This document shows positions 9,209 through 16,866 of a stretch of DNA of 64,000 nucleotides, in pieces. Source of the DNA: Gemmatimonadales bacterium. Lineage in GTDB: Bacteria > Gemmatimonadota > Gemmatimonadetes > Gemmatimonadales > GWC2-71-9. The notes under the pieces are model-generated. The model was not told the DNA's origin. It ran no database searches and was given only the letters and a program-made list of their open reading frames with translations. The position numbers were made by a program, and so were the translations under genes. Location of the stretch: positions 1 through 64,000 of the forward strand of contig DATAOI010000011.1 of assembly GCA_036265815.1 (NCBI GenBank), given 5' to 3'. The stretch's first letter is position 1. Each line of letters begins with the position of its first letter.

Positions 9209-9724
9209 ATGAGGATCGTCGCGGGTGAATTCGGCGGCCGCCGCCTGGCCGTGCCGAAGGATCCGCGGGTCCGGCCGACCGCCGACCGGGTGCGCGAGGC
9301 GTGGATGAGCATTCTCGGCGGCGCCGTACCCGGGGCCCGGGTGCTGGACCTCTACGCCGGCAGCGGCGCGCTCGGCCTGGAAGCGCTCTCGCGGGGGGCG
9401 GCCTCGGCCGATTTCGTGGAGCTGAGCCCCATGTCCCTGGGGGCGCTGGAGGCCAACATCCGCGCCCTGGGCGTGAACGGCCGGGCCACCGTCCACCGGG
9501 CCGACGCCCTGCGCTACGCCGAGCGGCTGCCGCCGGCGGCATTCGATCTGGCCCTGGCCGATCCGCCGTACACCCGGGACGACGCCGCCCGGCTGGTCGC
9601 GGTCTTCCGCCGAACTCCCTTCGCGCGCATTCTTTCCGTCGAGCATCGGGCCGACCAGCCGCTCGGCGGCGACGACACCCGGCGCTACGGAGACACCGCC
9701 CTCACCTTCTGCCACGCGCCATGA
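9209..9724 (+). CDS. rsmD: 16S rRNA (guanine-966-N2)-methyltransferase
   Basis: A 171-residue Rossmann-fold methyltransferase beginning [13 protein letters not shown], the usual RsmD start. It shows the SAM loop [20 protein letters not shown] (about 45-64) and the catalytic motif ADPPY (about 116-120) typical of N2-guanine and N6-adenine methyltransferases. It modifies G966 of 16S rRNA. ATG 9209 follows CGGAGG. The stop overlaps the coaD start by four bases; rsmD-coaD is a very common gene pair. Confidence 0.95.
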   Translation: MRIVAGEFGGRRLAVPKDPRVRPTADRVREAWMSILGGAVPGARVLDLYAGSGALGLEALSRGAASADFVELSPMSLGALEANIRALGVNGRATVHRADALRYAERLPPAAFDLALADPPYTRDDAARLVAVFRRTPFARILSVEHRADQPLGGDDTRRYGDTALTFCHAP

Positions 9725-10203
9725 CTCGGATCGCCATCTACCCCGGCTCCTTCGATCCACCGACGAAGGGCCACGAGGACCTGATCCGCCGGAGCCTGGT
9801 ACTGGCGGACCGGCTGATCGTGGCCGTGGCAATCAACGTGGCGAAACAGCCGCTGTTCTCGGTGGAGGAGCGCCTGGCCTTGTTGCGGACCACCATCGGC
9901 GACGACCCACGGGTCAGCTTCGAGGCGTTCGATGGCCTGCTGGCCGCGTATGCCAGACGGGTGGGCGCCACGCTGGTGATCCGGGGCCTCCGCGCGGTCA
10001 GCGACTTCGAGTACGAGTTCCAGATGGCGCTGATGAACCGGCAGCTCCATCCCTCGCTCGAGACGGTCTTCCTGGTGCCCTCGGTCGACCTCACGTATCT
10101 GAGCTCGAGCCTGGTCCGGGAGGTTTCCCGGTTCGGCGGCGACGTGAGCGCCCTGGTGCACCCGGCCGTCGCCGCGGCACTGGTCCGACGGTCGCGGGAA
10201 TGA
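9721..10203 (+). CDS. coaD: Phosphopantetheine adenylyltransferase
   Basis: A 160-residue enzyme for the fourth step of coenzyme A synthesis, transferring AMP to 4'-phosphopantetheine. The nucleotidyltransferase motif [16 protein letters not shown] is at residues 6-21, [13 protein letters not shown] near 88, and the C-terminal [16 protein letters not shown] matches the family. Length is normal. ATG 9721 overlaps rsmD, and its stop overlaps the pta start, so rsmD, coaD and pta are translationally linked. Confidence 0.97.
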   Translation: MTRIAIYPGSFDPPTKGHEDLIRRSLVLADRLIVAVAINVAKQPLFSVEERLALLRTTIGDDPRVSFEAFDGLLAAYARRVGATLVIRGLRAVSDFEYEFQMALMNRQLHPSLETVFLVPSVDLTYLSSSLVREVSRFGGDVSALVHPAVAAALVRRSRE

Positions 10204-11132
10204 GCTTCCACGCAAAGCTGCTGGAGCGGGCCGCCGCCCGACGGCGCAGGATCGTGCTCTGCGAGGGCGCCGATCCGCGCGTGCGCGAAGCGGCGGCGCG
10301 GCTGAGCCGGGACAAAGTGGTGGAGCCGATCGTTCTGGGGGGCGACGGGATCGATCCGGCCACCGACCCGCGGCTGGGACGGATCGCCCAGCATCTGCGG
10401 GAGCGCCGGCCGGACCGCATTCACGACGGGGTGCACGCGTTGGACGTGGCCGCCATGCCGCTCAACTTCGGCGCCTCGCTGGTGGCGCTCGGTGAGGCGG
10501 ACGGGGCGCTGGCCGGCGCGGTGTGTCCCACCGCCGACACCATCCGCGCCGCACTCTGGGCCATCGGAACGGCGCCGGGAGTGCGGCTGGTGAGCTCCTC
10601 CTTCTACATGGTCCTGCCGGATCAGACCGTGCTGACCTTCACCGACTGCGCGGTGGTGCCGGAGCCCACGCCGGAGGAGCTGGCGATGATCGCCCTCGCG
10701 GCGGCCCGCGACCGAGGCCGGCTGGTCGGCGACGCGCCGAGGGTCGCGTTCCTCTCGTACAGCACCCGGGGCAGTGCGGAAGGACGGGGGGTGGCCCACG
10801 TGTGCGCCGCCGTGCAGCGGTTCCGGGAGCTGGCGCCCAACGTCGCGGTAGACGGCGAGATCCAGGCGGACGCCGCGCTCGTGGCGGAGGTGGCAGAGCG
10901 GAAGGCGCCGGGGTCGCCTCTGGCGGGGCGAGCCAACGTCCTGGTCTTTCCCGATCTCGACGCCGGGAACATCGCCTACAAGCTGGTGCAGCGGCTGGCG
11001 GGCGCCACCGCGATCGGCCCCATGCTGCAGGGGCTCGCACGTCCGATGGCCGACCTGTCGCGCGGGGCCAGCGCCGACGATATTGTCGAGGTGGCGGCAA
11101 TGGTCGCGCTCCAGGGCGACCCCCCGAACTGA
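10200..11132 (+). CDS. pta: Phosphate acetyltransferase (short, single-domain form)
   Basis: A 310-residue protein of the PTA/PTB family, which interconverts acetyl-CoA and acetyl phosphate. Visible motifs are LCEGADPRV at the start, [10 protein letters not shown] (about 182), [10 protein letters not shown] (about 217), [12 protein letters not shown] and [19 protein letters not shown] near the end. It lacks the N-terminal DRTGG-type regulatory domain of long Pta proteins. Phosphate butyryltransferase is the main alternative, but the last motif favours acetyl. No ackA lies nearby. It overlaps the STAS gene. Confidence 0.9.
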   Translation: MSFHAKLLERAAARRRRIVLCEGADPRVREAAARLSRDKVVEPIVLGGDGIDPATDPRLGRIAQHLRERRPDRIHDGVHALDVAAMPLNFGASLVALGEADGALAGAVCPTADTIRAALWAIGTAPGVRLVSSSFYMVLPDQTVLTFTDCAVVPEPTPEELAMIALAAARDRGRLVGDAPRVAFLSYSTRGSAEGRGVAHVCAAVQRFRELAPNVAVDGEIQADAALVAEVAERKAPGSPLAGRANVLVFPDLDAGNIAYKLVQRLAGATAIGPMLQGLARPMADLSRGASADDIVEVAAMVALQGDPPN

Positions 11133-11479
11133 TGGAGAGCCTGATGGGCTTCAACCAGACGAAGGACCCGAGCGGTGTGGCCGTGGTGCAGGTGGAGGGC
11201 CAACTGATCGTCGGCAACCGACAGGAGCTCAAGGAGCTGGTGCAGAGCACGCTGGACAAGGGCGAGCGGCGGATCCTGATCGACTTCTCGCGCACCGGCT
11301 ACATCGACTCCTCCGGGCTCGGGGCGCTGGTCTCGATCTCCAAGCGTATCCGCGAGATGGGCGGGGAGCTTCGGCTCTCGGGGCTCAACGAGGATCTTCG
11401 CTCCCTGTTCGAGCTGACCAAGCTCGACACCCTCTTCGCCATCGCCGAGACACCGCAACAAGCCCTCGCCAGCTTTTAG
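11132..11479 (+). CDS. STAS-domain anti-anti-sigma factor (RsbV-like)
   Basis: A 115-residue single-domain STAS protein. The phosphorylation loop reads YIDSSGLGALV, with the conserved serine after Asp. Family members bind and sequester an RsbW-type kinase when unphosphorylated, freeing a sigma factor or other client. ATG 11132 overlaps the pta stop; the ATG at 11144, just after GGAGAG, is an equally plausible start and removes four residues. The next genes are the cognate kinase and phosphatase, so this is a complete partner-switching trio. No sigma factor gene is in the window. Confidence 0.9.
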   Translation: MESLMGFNQTKDPSGVAVVQVEGQLIVGNRQELKELVQSTLDKGERRILIDFSRTGYIDSSGLGALVSISKRIREMGGELRLSGLNEDLRSLFELTKLDTLFAIAETPQQALASF

Positions 11480-11490
11480 CCCGCCGGGAT

Positions 11491-11955
11491 ATGCCGTCGC
11501 CGCTCCGCCTCACCGTCCGTCGCTCGCCGACCCCGGACACCGACGGCGTGGCGACGCTGGTGACGCTGCGGGTCCCCAGCGACGTGACCTGCATCGAGGA
11601 AGCGGTGGACCTGGTCACCCGGCACTGTCTGGCCGGCCAGCACGCCTGGGAGCGCACCCGGTTCCGACTGCAGGTAGTGCTCTCCGAGGCGCTCAGCAAC
11701 GCCGTCATGCGGGGGAACTGCGAGGATTGCGGGAAGTGGGTGGACGTGCGGGCCGAGCTCCTGCCCGACAGCATCCGACTCGTGGTCACCGATGAGGGTC
11801 CCGGCTTCGATCCGTCCGCCGTACCGGAGCCGATCCGTCCCGAGCAGATCGACGAGGCCGGGGGTCGGGGCCTCTATCTCATCCGGAAGCTCGTCGACGC
11901 GGTCCAGTTCAACGAGCAAGGGAACTCCATCTGCATGATACTGCGCCGCCCGTAG
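11491..11955 (+). CDS. RsbW-like anti-sigma serine kinase (HATPase)
   Basis: A 154-residue GHKL ATPase. The N box is EALSNAVMRGN (about 67-77), the G1 box DEGPGFDP (about 102-109), and the G2 box GGRGLYLIRKLVD (about 127-139). This matches anti-sigma kinases that phosphorylate the STAS serine of their antagonist. The frame is open far upstream, but ATG 11491 gives the expected length. It lies 11 bases after the STAS gene. The following phosphatase gene frame appears to overlap its last codons. Confidence 0.9.
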   Translation: MPSPLRLTVRRSPTPDTDGVATLVTLRVPSDVTCIEEAVDLVTRHCLAGQHAWERTRFRLQVVLSEALSNAVMRGNCEDCGKWVDVRAELLPDSIRLVVTDEGPGFDPSAVPEPIRPEQIDEAGGRGLYLIRKLVDAVQFNEQGNSICMILRRP

Positions 11956-12077
11956 GGCGGCTCGATCTGATCCTCGACGGCCTCGGCGCGCTCGCGGCGG
12001 GACAGGTACGCCTGTGGCGGTTCGACGGGCGCACGCTGCGCGTCGCCGCAGGGGCCGACCCCGGGTGGTCGCCACCG

Positions 12078-13532
12078 GTGCCCAAGGGTCCGGGACTGGT
12101 GTCCACGCCGGCCGGAGCGGCGTGGCTCGATCCGGTGGCGGAAGTGGACGGCTACTGGCTCGAGGTCTCCGGCGGCACCGAGGAGGAGATGAGCGGCGTG
12201 AGCGGCCGGATCCTCCCCGTCGTCGGAGCGCTCCTGGACAACGAGCGGCAGCGCGCGTTTCTCACCGAGGAGCTCACCAGCCGCTACGAAGAGATCGATC
12301 TGCTCTACGCCATCAGCGAGATCCTCGGCCAGACGGTGCGACTGGAGGAGGCCACCCAGATCATCGCGCGGGAGGTGAGCACGGTGGTCGGCGCGAGACG
12401 CGCCTCGATCATGGTGTACGACCCCTCGGCAGAGGTGCTCCGCACGGTGGCGGCCCGGGGGTTCGGGGTGGCGGGACTCGAGCCGGTCCCGGTGGACGAC
12501 GAGTGCTCGGTGGCCGCCCGGGTGTACCGGGAGCGCCGGGTGGTGGCCGCCGACTCCAGCAGATCGTATCCGTCTCCCGGGGAGTGCGACGAAGATCGCG
12601 GCTATCGGGGCCAGGCGTTTCTGAGCGTGCCGATCTGTTATGGCGCGCCGGGCGCGCCACTCCGCTGCGTGGGCGTGATCAACCTGACCGACCGCATCGG
12701 CGGCGACCGCTTCACCCTGAGCGACCGGAAGCTGGTGACGGCGGTCGCCAACCAGATCGGCGCCGCCGTGGAGAACGCCCGGCTGGTCGAGAGCGACGTC
12801 CGGCAGCAGCGGCTTCACCGCGAGCTGGAGCTGGCGCATGATCTCCAGCTCAAGCTGCTCCCGTCTCCCGCGGTGCTGCAGGGGGACGCGCAGGTGGCGG
12901 CACGCTGCTTACCGGCCGACTCGGTGGGCGGCGATTTTTATACCTTCGCGCGCCTGGGCCGGGGCCGGGTGGGTGTCATGCTGGGAGACGTGGCCTCCCA
13001 CGGCTTCTCGGCGGCATTGATCATGGCACTGGTGATGGCGGCTGCGGGGATTCATGCGGCGGCGTCGGTCACGCCGGACGAGACGCTCACGGCATTGCTG
13101 GAGAGCCTCGACACCGAGCTCGCCACGACGGAGATGTACTTCAGTGTGTTCTACGGCGTGCTCGATCCGCTCACCGGCCGCCTCGACTACGCCAGCGCGG
13201 GACACCCGTACGCGTTCCGGATCCCGCGGTTCGGCGAGCCGGAACGCCTGGAGGCAACGGCGCCACCGTTGGGTCTGGCCACGGCAGGGAGCATCAAGCG
13301 CCGACAGGTGCCGTGGCGCGTCGGGACCGATCTCCTGGTACTGTGGACCGACGGCCTGGTCGATGCGCGGAATGAGGCGGGCGAGCCGTTCGGCTCGGAG
13401 CGGCTGCTGACAGCGGTGTGCGCCCACCGAGCCGAGCCGGTGGAGGAGATCGTGCACGCCGTGCTGGCGGAGGCGGAGGCGTTCGGCGCGCGGCCGGTGG
13501 ACGATCGGACGCTGCTGGTCCTCCGGATCTGA
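12078..13532 (+). CDS. GAF-SpoIIE (PP2C) serine phosphatase, RsbU-like
   Basis: From GTG 12078 the product is 484 residues: a GAF sensor domain (about 75-235), a short coiled coil, then a SpoIIE-type PP2C phosphatase (about 255-484) with SVGGDFYTF, GDVASHG, ASAGHPYAF and LWTDGLVDAR. It should dephosphorylate the upstream STAS protein. The same frame stays open and looks coding back to 11931, where it would begin LHDTAPPVGRLDLIL from a CTG codon inside rsbW. No ATG, GTG or TTG exists in that part. The true start may therefore be non-canonical. Confidence 0.9.
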   Translation: MPKGPGLVSTPAGAAWLDPVAEVDGYWLEVSGGTEEEMSGVSGRILPVVGALLDNERQRAFLTEELTSRYEEIDLLYAISEILGQTVRLEEATQIIAREVSTVVGARRASIMVYDPSAEVLRTVAARGFGVAGLEPVPVDDECSVAARVYRERRVVAADSSRSYPSPGECDEDRGYRGQAFLSVPICYGAPGAPLRCVGVINLTDRIGGDRFTLSDRKLVTAVANQIGAAVENARLVESDVRQQRLHRELELAHDLQLKLLPSPAVLQGDAQVAARCLPADSVGGDFYTFARLGRGRVGVMLGDVASHGFSAALIMALVMAAAGIHAAASVTPDETLTALLESLDTELATTEMYFSVFYGVLDPLTGRLDYASAGHPYAFRIPRFGEPERLEATAPPLGLATAGSIKRRQVPWRVGTDLLVLWTDGLVDARNEAGEPFGSERLLTAVCAHRAEPVEEIVHAVLAEAEAFGARPVDDRTLLVLRI

Positions 13533-13534
13533 CG

Positions 13535-14329
13535 GTGCCCCGGGCCAAGCGCCGCCTGGGGCAGCACTTTCTCTCCGACCCGCGACTGCTCGCCCGGATC
13601 GTCGACGCACTCCAGCCCGGGCCGGAGGACACGGTGCTCGAGATCGGGCCCGGCCCGGGTGGACTCACGGCGATGCTGGCCGAGCGGGCCGGCCGGTTGC
13701 TGGCGATCGAGAAGGATTCCAGCCTCGTCCCGTCCCTTCGCGCGCGCTTCCCCCGGGTGGAGATCATCGAGGCCGATGCGCTCGAGGCCGACTGGCACGA
13801 GCTGACGGGCCCACGGTTTCTGGTTGCCGGCAACATCCCCTACAACATCACCTCGCCCCTCATCGACAAGGCGCTGGAGCCACCGCCCCCCGGGCGCATC
13901 GTCTTCCTGGTGCAGAAAGAGGTGGCGGAGCGGGTGACGGCTGATGCCGGCACGGGGGCGTACGGCGCGCTGAGCGTCGGGGTGCAGGCCGTCGCGAGAG
14001 CGGAGCGGCTGTTCACCGTCCCGGCCGGCGCCTTCGCTCCCCGTCCCAAGGTCGACTCCGCGGTGCTTCGGCTGACGCCGCTGCCCGATCCACTAATCGT
14101 CCCGCGGGAGCAGGCGCTCTTCCGCCGTCTGGTGGTGGGCATCTTCGGCTTCCGCCGAAAACAGCTGCTCCGTGGACTGCGGGAGCTCACCGGCTGGGAG
14201 GCCGCGCGGGTGAGCGGGGTGCTGGCGACGGCGGGGCTGCGCGGCGATGTCCGGCCGGAGGTGCTCTCGCCCGGCGAATTCGCCGGGCTGCTGCGTGCGC
14301 TCGTTGACGCGGGATGGACGGCGCGGTAG
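13535..14329 (+). CDS. rsmA: 16S rRNA dimethyladenosine transferase (KsgA)
   Basis: GTG 13535, two bases after the phosphatase stop, gives 264 residues starting VPRAKRRLGQHFLSD, the classical RsmA start. The SAM loop EIGPGPGGLT (about 33-42) and catalytic NIPYNITS (about 98-105) are present. The enzyme dimethylates A1518 and A1519 of 16S rRNA. The longer open frame upstream overlaps the phosphatase and is not used. The last 26 bases contain the rex promoter. Confidence 0.96.
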   Translation: MPRAKRRLGQHFLSDPRLLARIVDALQPGPEDTVLEIGPGPGGLTAMLAERAGRLLAIEKDSSLVPSLRARFPRVEIIEADALEADWHELTGPRFLVAGNIPYNITSPLIDKALEPPPPGRIVFLVQKEVAERVTADAGTGAYGALSVGVQAVARAERLFTVPAGAFAPRPKVDSAVLRLTPLPDPLIVPREQALFRRLVVGIFGFRRKQLLRGLRELTGWEAARVSGVLATAGLRGDVRPEVLSPGEFAGLLRALVDAGWTAR

Positions 14330-14332
14330 GTT
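14304..14332 (+). promoter_or_regulatory. Predicted rex promoter
   Basis: TTGACG (14304-14309), a 17-base spacer and TAGGTT (14327-14332). It lies in the 3' end of rsmA; the -10 begins with the rsmA stop codon. The Rex operator starts at the last two bases of the -10 and covers the predicted start point near 14339. Confidence 0.7.
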
Positions 14333-14350
14333 TGTGAAATGTTTCACAAA
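14331..14350. promoter_or_regulatory. Rex operator (ROP box)
   Basis: TTTGTGAAATGTTTCACAAA is a near-perfect 20-base palindrome that matches the known Rex consensus TTGTGAA-N4-TTCACAA. It overlaps the predicted -10 and start point and lies 10 bases before the rex start codon, so Rex very likely represses its own synthesis. In known systems a high NADH/NAD+ ratio releases Rex from DNA. Confidence 0.93.
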
Positions 14351-14360
14351 AATACGACAC

Positions 14361-14981
14361 ATGCGTAAGGTCGCCGACTCGACGGTCCGCCGACTCTCGC
14401 TCTACCTGCGGTTCCTCGAGGAGTTCGAGGGCCAGGGGATCGCCACGGTGAGCTCGGGAGCGTTGGCGTCGCGGGGCGGCACCACGTCGGCGCAAGTGCG
14501 GAAGGACCTCTCATTCTTCGGCTCCTTCGGCAAGCGAGGACTGGGGTATCCGGTGCCCGAGCTGGCCGACCGCCTGCGGGAGATACTCGGGCTCAAGCGG
14601 CGCTATCAGGTCGCCATGATCGGGGCAGGGAAGATCGGCAGCGCGCTGGTGCAATACCGTGGCTTCCGGCAGCGGGGTTTCGACATCGTCGCCATCTTCG
14701 ACAGCGATCCCGCCAAGATCGGACGGCAGTGGAACGGGCTCACGGTGCTCGACGTGGCAACGCTGGAGAAGGAGTTCGCCCGCCATCCCTTCGACATGGC
14801 CGTGCTGGTGACGCCGGCCGAGGCGGCGCAGCCCGTCACCGACCGGCTGGTGGCGCTCGGTCTCAAGTCGATCCTCAACTTCGCCCCGGTGCAGTTGGTG
14901 GTGCCGGATGATGTGCTGGTGAAGACGGTCAATCTCGCGCTCGAGCTGGAGACGCTGAGCTACGCGCTGGCGAATCGGTAG
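14361..14981 (+). CDS. rex: Redox-sensing transcriptional repressor Rex
   Basis: ATG 14361 gives a 206-residue protein with the Rex N-terminal winged helix (STVRRLSLYLRFLEEF, then SGALASRGGTTSAQVRKDLSFFG) and a Rossmann domain (GAGKIGSAL near residue 93, later IFDSD and LNFAPVQL). Rex senses NADH/NAD+ and represses fermentation and respiration genes when NAD+ dominates. The ATG directly follows a consensus Rex operator, consistent with autoregulation. Other Rex targets were not found in this window. Confidence 0.96.
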   Translation: MRKVADSTVRRLSLYLRFLEEFEGQGIATVSSGALASRGGTTSAQVRKDLSFFGSFGKRGLGYPVPELADRLREILGLKRRYQVAMIGAGKIGSALVQYRGFRQRGFDIVAIFDSDPAKIGRQWNGLTVLDVATLEKEFARHPFDMAVLVTPAEAAQPVTDRLVALGLKSILNFAPVQLVVPDDVLVKTVNLALELETLSYALANR

Positions 14982-15085
14982 GGCGGGAGGGCGGTAAGGG
15001 CGGGAAGGTTCGTAAGTGCAGGGCTTGGAGTTCTCCACCTCGTTGCCGCCCTTTCCGCCCTTTCCGCCCTTACCGCCCTTACCGT
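14981..15085. repeat. Intergenic inverted array of ~10-bp GGGCGGTAAG-type units
   Basis: The left arm (14981-15008) has GGGCGG-type units; the right arm (15044-15085) has their reverse complements CCGCCCTTNCC repeated four to five times, around a 35-base centre. The RNA could fold into a long slipped hairpin. The left arm, GGG-N1-GGG-N1-GGG-N6-GGG-N1-GGG, is a canonical G-quadruplex motif. A second element with the same units and orientation lies at 21495-21616. Confidence 0.8.
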
Positions 15086-15108
15086 CTCCCCTCTCGACAG
15101 GAGCATCG

Positions 15109-16788
15109 ATGCGATCCCTTGCCATCGGCCTGGCTCTGCTGTGCGCTCCGGGACTTCTGACGGGGCAGCAGCAGTCGTACGACGTGCTGATCCGCCACGG
15201 CCGGATCATCGATGGGACCGGGTCGCCCTGGTACGCGGGCGATGTGGGGATTCGGGACGGGAAGATCGCAGTCATCGGGCGGCTGCACGATGCTACTGCG
15301 AAGCAGATCATCGATGCGGCCGGTCGGGTCGTGGCACCGGGGTTCATCGACATGCTGGGACAGTCGGAGCTCACCATTCTGGTGAACCCGCACCTGCCTT
15401 CGAAGATCTTTCAGGGCATCACCACCGAGATCACCGGCGAGGGCGGCTCGGCGGGGCCGCTGAGCGACTCGGTCATCGCCGCCGATCAGGCGTACTACGA
15501 TCATCTGAAGCTCACGCCCAACTGGCGCACGTTGGGCGAGTACTTTGCCCGGCTCGAGCGGCAGGGCATGGGGATCAACCTGGCGAGCTACATCGGGGCC
15601 ACCCAGGTGCGCCGGGTGGTGCTGGGTGACGGCGACCGTACGCCCACCGCCGAGGAGCTGGAGCGGATGAAGGCGCTGGTACGGGACGGGATGCGGGACG
15701 GTGCCGTAGGCGTCTCCACCGCGTTGCAGTATCCGCCCGCGCCGTACGCCAAGACGGAGGAGCTGATCGCGCTCGCGGCGGAGGCCTCGAAGCTGGGGGG
15801 CATGTACGCCACCCACATGCGGTCGGAGGAGAACGAGATCGGGCCGGCGCTGGACGAGGCGATCCGGATCGGGCGGGAAGCCGATATCCCGGTCGAGATC
15901 TGGCATCTCAAGGTGGCCGGCCGGCGGAATTGGGGACGCATGCCGGAGGCGGTGGCCAAGATCGACTCCGCCCGGCGCGCGGGCGTGGACATCGCCGCCG
16001 ACACCTACGCCTATCCGGCGTGGTTCAACTCCATGTCGGCGTTCGTGCCGCCCTGGGCCCACGACGGTGGCGACGCGCGGATGATCGAGCGGCTGCGTGA
16101 CCCGGCGCTTCGGCGCCGGATCCATCGGGAGATGCTCGCGCCCGGCAAGGGGTGGGACAACGAATGGCAGGAGATTCCGGGTGCGGAGGCGGTGTTGATC
16201 GGCGCGGTGCAGAACCCGGCGCTGGTCTCCTATCAGGGGAAGACCCTGGCGCAGGTGGCCAGCCTGAGGAAGACCGATCCGATCGAGACGATCTTCGATC
16301 TCCTGATCGAGGACAAGGCATATACCAGCGTCGCAGTCTTCGGCATGTCGGAGCCGGACATCGTGCTGGCCCTACGCCAGCCCTGGGTCTCGATCAACAA
16401 CGACTCGCAGGGCACCGCGCCGGACGGCATCCTGGGGCAGGAGCACCCGCACCCGCGGGCCTATGGGACCTTCCCCAGGATTCTGCGGAAATACGTCCGG
16501 GAAGAGCACCGGCTGACGCTGGAGGACGCGATCCGGAAGTTCACTTCGCTGCCGGCGCAACGCATGCGCCTGGGTGATCGGGGCGTGCTCAAGACCGGCA
16601 TGTGGGCCGACGTGGTGGTGTTCGATCCCGCCAAGGTCCGCGATCTCGCCACTTTTGCGCGGCCCAACCAGCTCTCTGAGGGCATGGATTGGGTCCTGGT
16701 GAATGGCGTGCCGGTGATAGCGGACGCGAAGCCAACGGATGCGCTGCCCGGACGGGTGATACGGGGGGCGGGGTACCGGAAGGAGTGA
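15109..16788 (+). CDS. Secreted amidohydrolase, N-acyl-D-amino-acid deacylase-like
   Basis: ATG 15109 follows ACAGGAG and gives 559 residues with a signal peptide (residues 1 to about 20). The fold is the D-aminoacylase group of the amidohydrolase superfamily: YDVLIRHGRIIDGTGSPW, APGFID, YATHMRSE, VEIWHLK and NNDSQGTAPDG. Two canonical metal sites are altered. The usual HxH after GFID reads MLGQ (82-85), and the usual N-C-G is E-G-G (111-113). The retained His residues and late Asp suggest a different metal arrangement. Probable role: periplasmic hydrolysis of acylated amino acids or peptides. Confidence 0.85.
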   Translation: MRSLAIGLALLCAPGLLTGQQQSYDVLIRHGRIIDGTGSPWYAGDVGIRDGKIAVIGRLHDATAKQIIDAAGRVVAPGFIDMLGQSELTILVNPHLPSKIFQGITTEITGEGGSAGPLSDSVIAADQAYYDHLKLTPNWRTLGEYFARLERQGMGINLASYIGATQVRRVVLGDGDRTPTAEELERMKALVRDGMRDGAVGVSTALQYPPAPYAKTEELIALAAEASKLGGMYATHMRSEENEIGPALDEAIRIGREADIPVEIWHLKVAGRRNWGRMPEAVAKIDSARRAGVDIAADTYAYPAWFNSMSAFVPPWAHDGGDARMIERLRDPALRRRIHREMLAPGKGWDNEWQEIPGAEAVLIGAVQNPALVSYQGKTLAQVASLRKTDPIETIFDLLIEDKAYTSVAVFGMSEPDIVLALRQPWVSINNDSQGTAPDGILGQEHPHPRAYGTFPRILRKYVREEHRLTLEDAIRKFTSLPAQRMRLGDRGVLKTGMWADVVVFDPAKVRDLATFARPNQLSEGMDWVLVNGVPVIADAKPTDALPGRVIRGAGYRKE

Positions 16789-16866
16789 GGGGGTGGTGTG
16801 ACGATATGGGGTCGCCGACAGGGTAACCCCCTAGCCCCGCGCGCGGCGGACCCGATACTTTCTCCT

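Noticed and set aside
12014-12841. Long open frames in alternative frames and on the opposite strand across most genes.
   Set aside because: High GC content leaves few stop codons in shadow frames. They lack ribosome-binding sites and family resemblance, while the called genes have both.
14981-15085. Repeat array as a CRISPR.
   Set aside because: Units are about 10 bases, without spacers of uniform length, and arranged in inverted orientation. No cas genes are present.
15016-15108. Upstream start of the amidohydrolase inside the repeat array.
   Set aside because: The added residues are encoded by the repeat (LPPFPPFPPLPP) and would mask a good signal peptide beginning at 15109.
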